From NCBI GenBank assembly GCA_947626135.1, contig CANQQZ010000022.1, positions 1 through 34,451 of the forward strand: a stretch of DNA of 34,451 nt, given 5' to 3'. Both the position numbers and the translations under genes were made by a program. Position 1 is the first letter of the stretch. Each line of letters opens with the position of its first letter. The notes under the pieces were generated by a model, which saw only the letters and a list, made by a program, of their open reading frames with translations, made no database searches and was not told the DNA's origin. Positions 1 to 8,181 of this stretch are shown one piece after another. The stretch comes from an uncultured Clostridia bacterium (GTDB taxonomy: Bacteria; Bacillota; Clostridia; UBA1381).

Positions 1-3000
1 TCCTCTATATCTTTCGTTGTGTTATTGTCATAGCTCGCCGTAACGACCAGTCCCGTTGGGTCAAGCGCTTCGCCCGCGATATATTCAAGTCTGTCGGGCA
101 ATTGCGTTACGGCTATTCCGGTAAGAGATTTTTCGATTACCGTTATGTCAAACGTTGTCGTGAATCCTTTGTATGTGACGGTCACGGTCTGACTGCCCGT
201 CTCGGATGTATTATAACCGGATAACGTATAATCGGTTATCGGAACTTCCGAACCGTCGGGATAAATCGCATTGACCGCAAGTCCTCTCGTATCAAGCGGC
301 GTGCCCTCGACAACTGTTTTGTTTGTCGGCTGTGACGTTATCTGTATTCCCGAAATCTCCAATTTAGGTATCTTCTCGGTAACTACGCCATAGTCCGAGG
401 TATACTCCTGCGAGCCGTCGCTGGTTGATGTGGGATCGGTCTTTTTGCCCGGTGTCCAAAAATCTTCGTCGGTGAGGTTCGGCAGTTCTTTTGTCTCGGT
501 ATAGTCGCAGCCAAGGCAGAATCTTTCCGCCTTTCCTTGTTCGGTTTGCGTAGGCTCCTTTGTTATCTTCCACTCGCCGTATTTATGGCTTACGGTGAAA
601 TCATCATACACCGTGGTATCTAAATAGAGCTCGGTTGCTGGGAAAGCAGCCTTTATCGTATATTCGCCCGCGGTTGTCGGGGCATTTTCCGAATACGTCG
701 AATCATCTGCGCCCTCTTCCTTAAACATATATGTTACGTCCTCGGTGTTACCCGCCGCTATGGCTATCGGCCGCTGCATTCCCAAGCCTCCGCAGTAGTA
801 GTCGGGCATTGTCACGGTCGGTTCGTCACTTCCCTCAAGTATGCTCGCCGGAAATTCAAGCGAAACATTTTCTTTTGATTCCTCAATGCTGTAATAATCC
901 GCGTCATCTCCGAAAAGCTCGGTTTCGGTGATATTCACAGTCTCATATTTGCCGATTTCCGCCGAGGGGAATGTTCCCTCCGCTATGGGTACAACATCAT
1001 CCTCATCGATATTCAGCGGTATCAGAAGAATGTCGGCGTCGGGCGTTTCGTCATACGCCTTGCTGAACGCTATCGCCGCATATTCTATCGGCTTCGGATT
1101 CATAACAACAGTTATCTCGTCGCTGCCGCTGCCCGACAGATTCACGCTGCCGCCGTACTCCGCGCGTATCTTGTTTTCGCCTATAGCAAAGCGCTTATCC
1201 GCCGTAATAGTAAGCGTTGCCGTGCCGCTGTCCTTGGTTTGATTCGTGTATTCAACATCGGCTACGCCAAGCAGAGTATTGTCAAGGTAGAAGTTGACCG
1301 CGTCGGTCACTGCCATGAGTCTTATACCCGAATCCGCTCTCGATACCTGAGCCGTCAGCGTCAGCGGGTCGCCGTAGGTCACTTTCTCATCGGCTGTAGT
1401 CTCAACGTGCGATGCCCTTGTTCTTATCGCCAGCCTGAACAGCAGCTCAACATCACTTGTTCCGTATTCGTCAACGCTCATCAGCGCGAGACCCGGCTCG
1501 TTCTCTTTAGCTTTGATCCTGATATTATATTCGCCCATTGTGAGGCCCGTGGGGATAAACAGAGTGCTGCCGTTTGTTATCATCGCCCCGGTTCTGCCGT
1601 CGTCGGTTATCGTGTATGTGAATTTTCCTTCGGAGGAAATTTCGTCCTTTGCGTAGGATATGTAGTCGTCAAGGTCTGCTGTTATAGCCGGATCATAGCC
1701 CTCGTCGGCTTTAAGCTCGATAACCTTGCTTTCGCCGCCGAACTTCACTCTGCCGACCGAGTATAACGTCAGATCCTTCGTTACCTCTGTCCGGGCAGTG
1801 AATTCGTCGTAAGGCTCGCTATCCGTCGTTGACCACTTTACAAGCACCTGCTCATCGTTCTCCGTGGGTATTTCGGGAAGCGTTATCGTGCCGCCGTGGT
1901 TCACGTACTGCGGCTGATATTTCACATCATTGCCGCCGACATTGAATCTGACCTCATAAACCTGTTTGTTTATATCATTCGTCAGTATCGGATGCTCATC
2001 CGTTTCTATCGTCTGACCCCATACAGGATCAGCGCCGCCGTTTTGGAGCAGATGCGCGACCGAGCCGCTCTTAAGCTCATCGGCGGTCTTCGATTCTGGT
2101 GTTCCCGAGCATCCTGCGCCTACTCCGACCGAGGCGGTGCCCTCGAGGTAATAGCAGTTCGTCACCTTGCCGTCCGCGCTGCCGCTGCCGCCGATTACCG
2201 CGCCGACATTATTCGGCGCGCTGACGCTGCCTAAGTTAAGGCAGTTACTGATATTGGACGCCGCGAGGCTGGAGAGATCCGTTTCAAACGAGCCGACGAT
2301 TCCGCCGGTTTTCAAGGCGCCGTTGCCGCCGGAAACGGTACATTCATTCAAGCAATTTTCAATCGTGCCGCCCTCTATGCAGCCGACGATACCGCCCGAA
2401 AATATACCTCCGCTGACGGAGCCGGATACGGCAAGATTCTTAATCATTCCGCCCTTAACGTATCCGAACAGACCCGCGTAATCGCCGCCGGTCACCTCCA
2501 GTCCGCTTATCGTATGACCGTTGCCGTCGAATATACCTCTGAACGGCTGCTCCCAGTCACCGATGGGCGTCCACACAGTCGTACCCTCGCCGTAGTTTTC
2601 GGACAGGTCTATATCGTTTGTCAGCTTAAAGTACGCGCCGCGTCCGCCGTCGTTTACAAATTCCCTGACCAATTTAAGCGTGTCAATATCGGGGATCTCA
2701 TACGGAGCCTCGGGTGTGCCGTCTCCTACCAATCCTATCTCGGGATTTCTGATAAGCGTCGGTCTTCCCAAAAGCGGATTTTCCTTCCACGCGCCGCTTC
2801 CCAGCAAGTTGACCATATTTGCCGATGCAAAATCCCCTTCGCCCCTCGCGAATATGCTGGGGTCGCCTCCGTAGCCGCACGCGTTTTGGGCGGCGGTATT
2901 GAGATAATATACCGACACGATTCTGGTGCTGTACAATCTTCCAAAGACGGCTCCGACGTTTGTTGTTTTGCCCGAGACCGTGCCGTAGTTGTAGCTGCGC

Positions 3001-6000
3001 CAGCAGCGGGGTTCGAGCGTCGTATTGCCGCCCCACTCCTGATTTCCGGCTATTCCGCCGACATAATCATCGCCGCTGACCGTTCCGGCGTTATACGCGT
3101 TATCGATTATGCTTGCGTTGTATCCCGTGACTCCGCCGACATTGGTTTTTCCGCTTACCGCGCCTATATTGTGTGACTCTGATATGTAGGAGACGGCGGG
3201 GTATTGATGGCATCCCGAAACTCCGCCGACATATGAACTGCCGTCGACCTTGCCGCTGTTTGCGGATAATGATATCACGGTGTTGTCATCGTAGCCGGAG
3301 ATACCTCCCGTATAGTCGCCGCCGGAAACATTTCCGGTGTTGCTGCAGTCGTTCACGCCGTCTGTGGAGCCTCTGCCTATCTGCGCGAATCCGATAATGC
3401 CACCCGTATATTTCTTGCCCGAAACATTGTTATTGTTCGTGCAGCTTTCTATTCTGGTTTCTCTTACCGCGCCGCGTCCCACGATACCTCCGGTGCTTTC
3501 GCCGCGTCCCGTGACGGTTCCTCCGCCCGTGACATAGCAGTTTATTATTTTGCTTCCCGCGCCGCTGCCCATATCGCCGCCGATACCGCCGACATTGCTA
3601 TTGCCCGTAACGCTCACGCCGCCGAGCAAATAGCTGCTTGATGCAGTCTCACCGCTGCACGAGCCTGTGATGCCGCCGACGTTGTCGCCCTCGCCGGTAA
3701 CCGAGCCGCCGACCTCGCAGCTTAATATAATGCCGCTTGCGGAGCGTCCCGTTGTTCCGCCGACATAGCTTTTACCATTGACTTCAGCGGTATTCTTGCA
3801 GTTCTCTATAACCACAGTCGCGGTTTCGCCCGCGATACCGCCGATATAATTGCCGCCCTTGACAGCGCCCGTGTTCGTGCAGCCGCCTATCGCGGAGCTG
3901 CCCTCTAAGCTCTCCTCGGGATTTTCCGCCAATGCTCCGCCGCTAAAGTGTCCGGCGATACCGCCAACGCGATCGTTGCCGCTGACCGGCGCGCCGTTCT
4001 CGCATGCCGTAACTCCGCTCGCTGCCGTACCGTTTCCGGTGCCGATCTCACCGACGATGCCGCCGACATTGTTGCCCTTCGACGTGATCGACGATGTAAT
4101 ATTTTCATAAGTTTCATGAACGGTGCAGACCGACAGCAGCTTGTCGCCGAGTTTTCCGACGATACCGCCGACACAGTCGCCGTCCGCGTTTATCGTCACG
4201 GCGCAGCCACAAAGCGATATGCTTCCCATACACTCGCCCGCGATACCGCCGACGATGCCGCCGTTTGCGGTGATATCCGCCGTAACAAAGCAGTTGTATA
4301 TCTGTCCATCGCATTTGCCTGCGATACCGCCGACATAGTCGCCGCCGCTGCTTACCTTGCCGTCCACAGTCAGCTGCATAACGGTTCCCTTCTCGCCGAT
4401 GTTAGCGAACAGACCCTGATATGAAGCGGAGTCGCTTGCGTAAAGTCCTTTTATCTTACGTCCTAAGCCGTCGAGCGTACCTTGGAACTGTACCGTTTCG
4501 CTGCCTATGGGATCCCAGACATCCCTGTCCTCGCCGTATTTTTTGGACAGGTCTATATCTTTTATTATCTCAAAATACTCGCCCTCTCCCTTGCCGCTGT
4601 CTATGTAATCGCGGAAGCGCTCAAGAGCGGTCACGTTCGGTATGAGATACGGATTTTCCTCTGTGCCGTCGCCCGGCAGAAAAGACGTTTCGAGATTTTC
4701 GCAAAGTATCGGTCTTCCCAAAGCAGCCGAGTCCGCCCATGCGCCGCCCTCCCGCGCGCCGACGCCGTTGTTCAGCTTCTCCGCCAGAGTTTTGAAGCCG
4801 TCTTCGTTGGTCATTCCGGTCGAATCCTTGGTATTGTAAACGCCGTAATTGACACGACCAGTCGGGATGATTGGGGGATTAAGCCAATAGCAGTTTTCTA
4901 TCACCGCCGAAGCGTCCTTGGTGCATGCGATGAACCCGAACGCGTCTTCCCAGAAGAAATCTCCGCTTTTGCTGCCTAAGGTCGGATTGTAATAGTACGA
5001 ATTCGACAGCTTAGAGCCTGCCTCCAGCCTGTAGACAAGACCTCCTCCCGCACCTTTACCGGGGTATTCGGGTCTTCCGATGCTGTAGCAATTCGTTATC
5101 TCGCCGCCCTTTCCGAGAACTCCGGCGATGCCGCCCGTCGCCACGTATAAAACACCAATGTAATATACATCTGTATAGCAATTCATTATCTTGCCCATAC
5201 AGGTGCCGGCGATGACTCCTGTCGCGTCTTCAAATGAGGGGTTGTATTGTTCTATCGTTCCCGTCACTATAAGCCTCTCGACCGTGCCTTCACTGCCTAT
5301 ATATCCGAACAAGCCCTGGTTTTCACCCTTGAACGCAGTGAACTGACCGATGCCGGTGATTTTGTGATTGTTGCCGTCGAAATGCCCGTTAAACGGAGTT
5401 TTGCTCGAGCCTATCGGGGCCATAGGAATATCCCGCTCTATGCCGTAATAATCATTACCTTTTTGATACCAGTTGGGAGTACTTGTCCTTTCCATATAGT
5501 ATTCGATCTGATAAACCGACATATCTATATCGGCGTCAAGGCGCACATATTTTCCCGCGCAGTCATTACCATTGTTGACATAATCCCGAAAATACGCGAT
5601 TGATTTAGCGTTTTTGATAACATACGGGTCGTCCTCTGTTCCGCTGCCGTAAAAACACTCCGGATTGTCAATAAGCACGGGTCTGTTGAGATACGGGCTT
5701 ATCGCCCACGCCGCGTCTTTGCCGAACCTGTCCGCGTTAAGACTGTCCGCGGTCCGCTGCTTCCCGAATTCCGCCACGGCAAGCGGGTCAGCTCCGCTGT
5801 CATTAGCGTTTTCATTTAAGTAATAGCAGTTGACCATAGTGTCCTTGCTTTTGTAGGCGCTGTTGCCAATTGCGGAATTCGTAGTTTTAATAGGAACGTC
5901 GTGATTAGCATCATAAATAGCTCCGAAATTATAGCAGTTTTCCACTCTGCTGTTTTGGTCATAAGACGACGCGATACCCGCCGCCGCCGCGCCATCGATT

Positions 6001-6905
6001 TTTCCGTATACTTCTCCGCTGTTATAGCAGTCTATTATATTTCCGTTTTTCTTTTCACCGGTGATACCGCCCGTATAAGGTAAAGGAATAGTATACGCAT
6101 ACTCCGTGTTCCAGACCAGACCGGCATTATAGCAGCGCACTATATCTCCGCCCCGGCTCTCTCCGGCGATACCGCCGTAATGGTCCTTTCTTCCACTGTT
6201 CTGAACCCATGTAAGTCCTTTAACCGTGCCAAAATTGGCGCAGTTGATTATATCGGCGCCGCTCGAGCCGACGATACCGCCGATATATCCGGTAGGCGCA
6301 TATCCATATTCCGCGAGCGAATGCTGGGAACCGTTACCATTTACAACCCAAAGTTGACAATAGTTTGTGCAGTTTTCGATAACTCCGTCGCTGTATCCGG
6401 CTATGCCGCCGACATAATACAGCGCTTGGATATATCCGGTGACGCTGACGTTTTTGACCGAGCCGCCCTCGCCTATATATCCGAACAAGCCATAATATGA
6501 AGCCTCGCTGCTGTTGCTAACGTAGAAAAAATTCTTTTGTACGCATATGTTTAGCACGACGTGACCCGCGCCGTCGAAATGACCCTTAAACGGCGCGTCC
6601 GGTTTTCCGATAGGTACATACTCCAGGTCCGGTACACGTTTATAGCTGTGACCGCCGCGGCTTCCGGTATCAATGCTGTCAGTCAGCCTGAAATACTGAT
6701 TTGCACAGTCGTGTCCGTTGTTTACCCAATCGCGGAACGCGTTAAACTCATCACGATTCGAGATGAGATACGGGCTCGCCTCCGTACCGTCGCCCGAAAG
6801 CCCGGGTCCCGCCGCGGATACGCCAAGCGTAAACCCCGGCAAAACCGGCATAAGCGCCGTAACCATGCACAGCGCTAACATTATGCTTAAAATTCTTTTT
6901 TTCAT
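1..6905 (-). CDS. Giant secreted GLUG-repeat / Ig-like surface protein (3' end outside window)
   Basis: One uninterrupted reading frame covers 2301 codons and continues beyond base 1, so the C-terminus and any cell-wall anchor are not visible. The ATG at 6905 follows a GGAGGAGG ribosome site. The N-terminus (MKKRILSIMLALCMVTALMP...VSAAG) is a Sec signal peptide. More than 20 GLUG-type repeats (variants of YVGGIAG followed by an ENC-like strand) fill residues of roughly 90 to 1620. They are grouped into four modules, each opening with GDGTxxxPYxI followed by RDYVN-like residues (about residues 36, 420, 740 and 1390). Then come an InlB/Flg_new-like repeat (about 1650), Ig-like and YDG-like segments (about 1830-2000) and at least two bacterial Ig-like (Big_3-type) domains from about residue 2180. 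Such proteins are usually exposed adhesins or matrix proteins; the role here is inferred. It is monocistronic with its own promoter. Confidence 0.88.
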   Translation of the reverse strand, partial: MKKRILSIMLALCMVTALMPVLPGFTLGVSAAGPGLSGDGTEASPYLISNRDEFNAFRDWVNNGHDCANQYFRLTDSIDTGSRGGHSYKRVPDLEYVPIGKPDAPFKGHFDGAGHVVLNICVQKNFFYVSNSSEASYYGLFGYIGEGGSVKNVSVTGYIQALYYVGGIAGYSDGVIENCTNYCQLWVVNGNGSQHSLAEYGYAPTGYIGGIVGSSGADIINCANFGTVKGLTWVQNSGRKDHYGGIAGESRGGDIVRCYNAGLVWNTEYAYTIPLPYTGGITGEKKNGNIIDCYNSGEVYGKIDGAAAAGIASSYDQNSRVENCYNFGAIYDANHDVPIKTTNSAIGNSAYKSKDTMVNCYYLNENANDSGADPLAVAEFGKQRTADSLNADRFGKDAAWAISPYLNRPVLIDNPECFYGSGTEDDPYVIKNAKSIAYFRDYVNNGNDCAGKYVRLDADIDMSVYQIEYYMERTSTPNWYQKGNDYYGIERDIPMAPIGSSKTPFNGHFDGNNHKITGIGQFTAFKGENQGLFGYIGSEGTVERLIVTGTIEQYNPSFEDATGVIAGTCMGKIMNCYTDVYYIGVLYVATGGIAGVLGKGGEITNCYSIGRPEYPGKGAGGGLVYRLEAGSKLSNSYYYNPTLGSKSGDFFWEDAFGFIACTKDASAVIENCYWLNPPIIPTGRVNYGVYNTKDSTGMTNEDGFKTLAEKLNNGVGAREGGAWADSAALGRPILCENLETSFLPGDGTEENPYLIPNVTALERFRDYIDSGKGEGEYFEIIKDIDLSKKYGEDRDVWDPIGSETVQFQGTLDGLGRKIKGLYASDSASYQGLFANIGEKGTVMQLTVDGKVSSGGDYVGGIAGKCDGQIYNCFVTADITANGGIVGGIAGECMGSISLCGCAVTINADGDCVGGIVGKLGDKLLSVCTVHETYENITSSITSKGNNVGGIVGEIGTGNGTAASGVTACENGAPVSGNDRVGGIAGHFSGGALAENPEESLEGSSAIGGCTNTGAVKGGNYIGGIAGETATVVIENCKNTAEVNGKSYVGGTTGRSASGIILSCEVGGSVTGEGDNVGGITGSCSGETASSSYLLGGVSVTGNSNVGGIGGDMGSGAGSKIINCYVTGGGTVTGRGESTGGIVGRGAVRETRIESCTNNNNVSGKKYTGGIIGFAQIGRGSTDGVNDCSNTGNVSGGDYTGGISGYDDNTVISLSANSGKVDGSSYVGGVSGCHQYPAVSYISESHNIGAVSGKTNVGGVTGYNASIIDNAYNAGTVSGDDYVGGIAGNQEWGGNTTLEPRCWRSYNYGTVSGKTTNVGAVFGRLYSTRIVSVYYLNTAAQNACGYGGDPSIFARGEGDFASANMVNLLGSGAWKENPLLGRPTLIRNPEIGLVGDGTPEAPYEIPDIDTLKLVREFVNDGGRGAYFKLTNDIDLSENYGEGTTVWTPIGDWEQPFRGIFDGNGHTISGLEVTGGDYAGLFGYVKGGMIKNLAVSGSVSGGIFSGGIVGCIEGGTIENCLNECTVSGGNGALKTGGIVGSFETDLSSLAASNISNCLNLGSVSAPNNVGAVIGGSGSADGKVTNCYYLEGTASVGVGAGCSGTPESKTADELKSGSVAHLLQNGGADPVWGQTIETDEHPILTNDINKQVYEVRFNVGGNDVKYQPQYVNHGGTITLPEIPTENDEQVLVKWSTTDSEPYDEFTARTEVTKDLTLYSVGRVKFGGESKVIELKADEGYDPAITADLDDYISYAKDEISSEGKFTYTITDDGRTGAMITNGSTLFIPTGLTMGEYNIRIKAKENEPGLALMSVDEYGTSDVELLFRLAIRTRASHVETTADEKVTYGDPLTLTAQVSRADSGIRLMAVTDAVNFYLDNTLLGVADVEYTNQTKDSGTATLTITADKRFAIGENKIRAEYGGSVNLSGSGSDEITVVMNPKPIEYAAIAFSKAYDETPDADILLIPLNIDEDDVVPIAEGTFPSAEIGKYETVNITETELFGDDADYYSIEESKENVSLEFPASILEGSDEPTVTMPDYYCGGLGMQRPIAIAAGNTEDVTYMFKEEGADDSTYSENAPTTAGEYTIKAAFPATELYLDTTVYDDFTVSHKYGEWKITKEPTQTEQGKAERFCLGCDYTETKELPNLTDEDFWTPGKKTDPTSTSDGSQEYTSDYGVVTEKIPKLEISGIQITSQPTNKTVVEGTPLDTRGLAVNAIYPDGSEVPITDYTLSGYNTSETGSQTVTVTYKGFTTTFDITVIEKSLTGIAVTQLPDRLEYIAGEALDPTGLVVTASYDNNTTKDIE

Positions 6906-6956
6906 TTTTCCTCCTCCGATTACGGTTGATATCTGTAGGTATACTTATGCTATATT

Positions 6957-6985
6957 ATTATACCATAAAATTCCGCCCGCCTCAA
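6957..6985 (-). promoter_or_regulatory. Sigma-A promoter of the surface-protein gene
   Basis: Read on the minus strand, a TTGAGG -35 (6985-6980) is followed after 17 bp by a perfect TATAAT -10 (6962-6957). Transcription would start near 6950, about 45 bases before the ATG at 6905. The direct-repeat element at 6986-7021 touches the -35. Confidence 0.7.
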
Positions 6986-7021
6986 TAACATTTCGTGCCA
7001 TATATGATACGTTTCGTGCCA
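6986..7021 (-). promoter_or_regulatory. Direct-repeat activator site upstream of surface-protein promoter
   Basis: Two minus-strand half-sites, TGGCACGAAACGTAT (7021-7007) and TGGCACGAAATGTTA (7000-6986), lie exactly 21 bp apart, two helical turns, on the same face of the DNA. The proximal one abuts the -35 hexamer. A 14-base copy of the distal half-site recurs at the promoter of the MATE/Cas10-like operon (13823-13810). Spacing and position fit a class II-type activator; LytTR-family regulators bind direct repeats at this spacing, but the family is not proven here. Confidence 0.6.
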
Positions 7022-7104
7022 TAGAGGATGAAAAAGATTGATTAACCAAAAAGCACACATTCAGCATAAACGGTGCGATTTAACATAAAAACGCATATAA
7101 TATA

Positions 7105-7133
7105 TTGACATATGCAACAATAAATGTTATAAT
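7105..7133 (+). promoter_or_regulatory. Consensus sigma-A promoter of the toxin-antitoxin operon
   Basis: TTGACA (7105-7110) and TATAAT (7128-7133) are separated by exactly 17 bp, a full consensus promoter. The start would fall near 7140, about 17 bases before the antitoxin ATG. A 12-bp AT-rich sequence (7097-7108) is repeated with two changes at 7129-7140, overlapping both hexamers. It may be an operator for autorepression, as RelB-type antitoxins usually repress their own promoter. Confidence 0.8.
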
Positions 7134-7156
7134 ATATCAACAAAGGAGTGATTAAT

Positions 7157-7423
7157 ATGGCACAGGCAACCTTCAGCGTCCGTATGGACGACGGTTTAAA
7201 AAAGGAATTTGACGCATTATGCTCCGATTTCGGTATGAGTATGTCTACAGCAATTACTGTATTTGCCAAGGCTGTTGTAAGAGAAAGGTGCATACCGTTC
7301 AAAATTACAGCGTCCGACCCGTTTTATTCTGAAGCGAATCAAAAATATCTGATGAAATCATTGGAGGCGTATCACTCAGGGCAGCTTACTCAGCATGATT
7401 TGATTGAGGCGGCTGATGAATAA
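7157..7423 (+). CDS. RelB/DinJ-family antitoxin
   Basis: This 88-residue protein starts MAQATFSVRMDDGLKKEFDA, the ribbon-helix-helix N-terminus of the RelB/DinJ family, followed by an STAITVFAKAVVRER helix. The C-terminus (FYSEANQKYLMKSLEAYHSGQL) is the part that in this family wraps and neutralises the toxin. The ATG at 7157 is chosen because AAAGGAG lies 8 bases upstream; an in-frame GTG at 7148 overlaps that ribosome site and is unlikely. The toxin gene starts inside its last codons (ATG at 7416, stop 7421-7423), so the two are translationally coupled. Toxins of this type are countered by a labile antitoxin that also represses the operon. Confidence 0.88.
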   Translation: MAQATFSVRMDDGLKKEFDALCSDFGMSMSTAITVFAKAVVRERCIPFKITASDPFYSEANQKYLMKSLEAYHSGQLTQHDLIEAADE

Positions 7424-7673
7424 GCTATGGACAGATGATGCCTGGGAGGATTATCTTTACTGGGCATCACAGGATAAAAAGACGCTGAGAAAAATCAATC
7501 AGCTGTTAAAAGATATTGACCGTAACGGATATACAGGCACAGGCAAACCCGAAGCGCTGAGGTATGATTATCAGGGATTTTGGAGCAGACGTATTGATGA
7601 AGTCAATCGCTTGGTTTATAAAATTGAGGGCGGCAATATAATTATAATCCATTGCAGAGGACACTATGAATAA
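7416..7673 (+). CDS. yoeB: YoeB/Txe-family ribosome-dependent mRNA interferase toxin
   Basis: This 85-residue protein is nearly colinear with E. coli YoeB (84 residues). It keeps the expected catalytic set at the same positions: Glu46 (GKPEAL), Arg59 and Arg65 (FWSRRIDEVNRLVY), and His83-Tyr84 (CRGHYE end). YoeB toxins enter the ribosomal A site and cut the mRNA there. The ATG at 7416 overlaps the end of the antitoxin frame by 8 bases; upstream in-frame TTG at 7404 is less likely. With an intact active site the toxin should be functional. The pair sits between the surface-protein gene and the Cas10-like operon, with a strong bidirectional terminator after it. Confidence 0.92.
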   Translation: MNKLWTDDAWEDYLYWASQDKKTLRKINQLLKDIDRNGYTGTGKPEALRYDYQGFWSRRIDEVNRLVYKIEGGNIIIIHCRGHYE

Positions 7674-7713
7674 GCCATGAGGGCATTTACTCATCCAAAT
7701 TATTTATACGCAA

Positions 7714-7739
7714 AAAGGCGGAGCTTCGGCTCCGCCTTT
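7714..7739. terminator. Bidirectional rho-independent terminator
   Basis: A perfect 11-bp stem (7714-7724 with 7729-7739) is capped by a TTCG tetraloop. On the minus strand it is followed by five T residues, so it best terminates the Cas10-like operon; on the plus strand it can stop the toxin-antitoxin transcript, with a shorter T tract. Confidence 0.9.
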
Positions 7740-7750
7740 AAAGCGTAAAT

Positions 7751-8170
7751 TTATTCACCGGGCGCGATACGGTAGTCGTCCAGGGTCAGGGTGTCGAACC
7801 AGGTGTAGCGGTACCGGTTTATTATCCGCAGGGAATCAATGTCATGTCCCTCAGCAAAACGGCTCGCGAGCAGCATCTTATCCTCGTATATGAGATCCGG
7901 CTCGATATCCCGTTCCTCGCTTTCGTTCACAACGTGCTCAATAACGCCCCTGCCACTTGTTGTCATAAGACGGTATTCCGTCGTTTCATCGAACAAATGC
8001 AGCCTTGTGAGCGCGGAGGTCGCTTTTTCCTCGCAGCCTCGGAAGGTGATGCCGCCGTCCGTCTTGTGATAGCGCTCAAAAATTACGCTGTCGCCGAAAA
8101 CCGCCAGAATATACCCGCGCTCCGGCGCGAGATGAAACTTATTCGTGTTTTTCAAATCCGTAATTACCAT
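7751..8170 (-). CDS. Csx19-like type III-D CRISPR-associated protein
   Basis: This 139-residue cytoplasmic protein is the last gene of the Cas10-like operon, 11 bases after the RAMP gene, with a GGAG ribosome site before the ATG at 8170. Its layout (short beta-rich N-terminus, then LTRLHLFDETTEYRL followed by a charged C-terminal half) recalls the Csx19/TIGR03984 family, whose members carry a similar RLF...E.RL signature and accompany type III-D loci next to Csx10. The function of Csx19 is not well established; it is thought to be a subunit or accessory of the complex. The match is by pattern only, and an unrelated small accessory protein is possible. Its tight coupling to the RAMP gene is the strongest support. 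Confidence 0.45.
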   Translation of the reverse strand: MVITDLKNTNKFHLAPERGYILAVFGDSVIFERYHKTDGGITFRGCEEKATSALTRLHLFDETTEYRLMTTSGRGVIEHVVNESEERDIEPDLIYEDKMLLASRFAEGHDIDSLRIINRYRYTWFDTLTLDDYRIAPGE

Positions 8171-8181
8171 TGTATAACTCC

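Noticed and set aside
1239..6500. Many plus-strand open frames of 60-220 codons across the surface-protein gene
   Set aside because: They are antisense to one continuous coding frame, rich in Ala/Arg/Pro low-complexity sequence and without ribosome sites.
6986..7021. TGGCAC resembling the -24 element of a sigma-54 promoter
   Set aside because: No GC at the -12 position follows at the required spacing in either copy, and good sigma-A hexamers lie just downstream.
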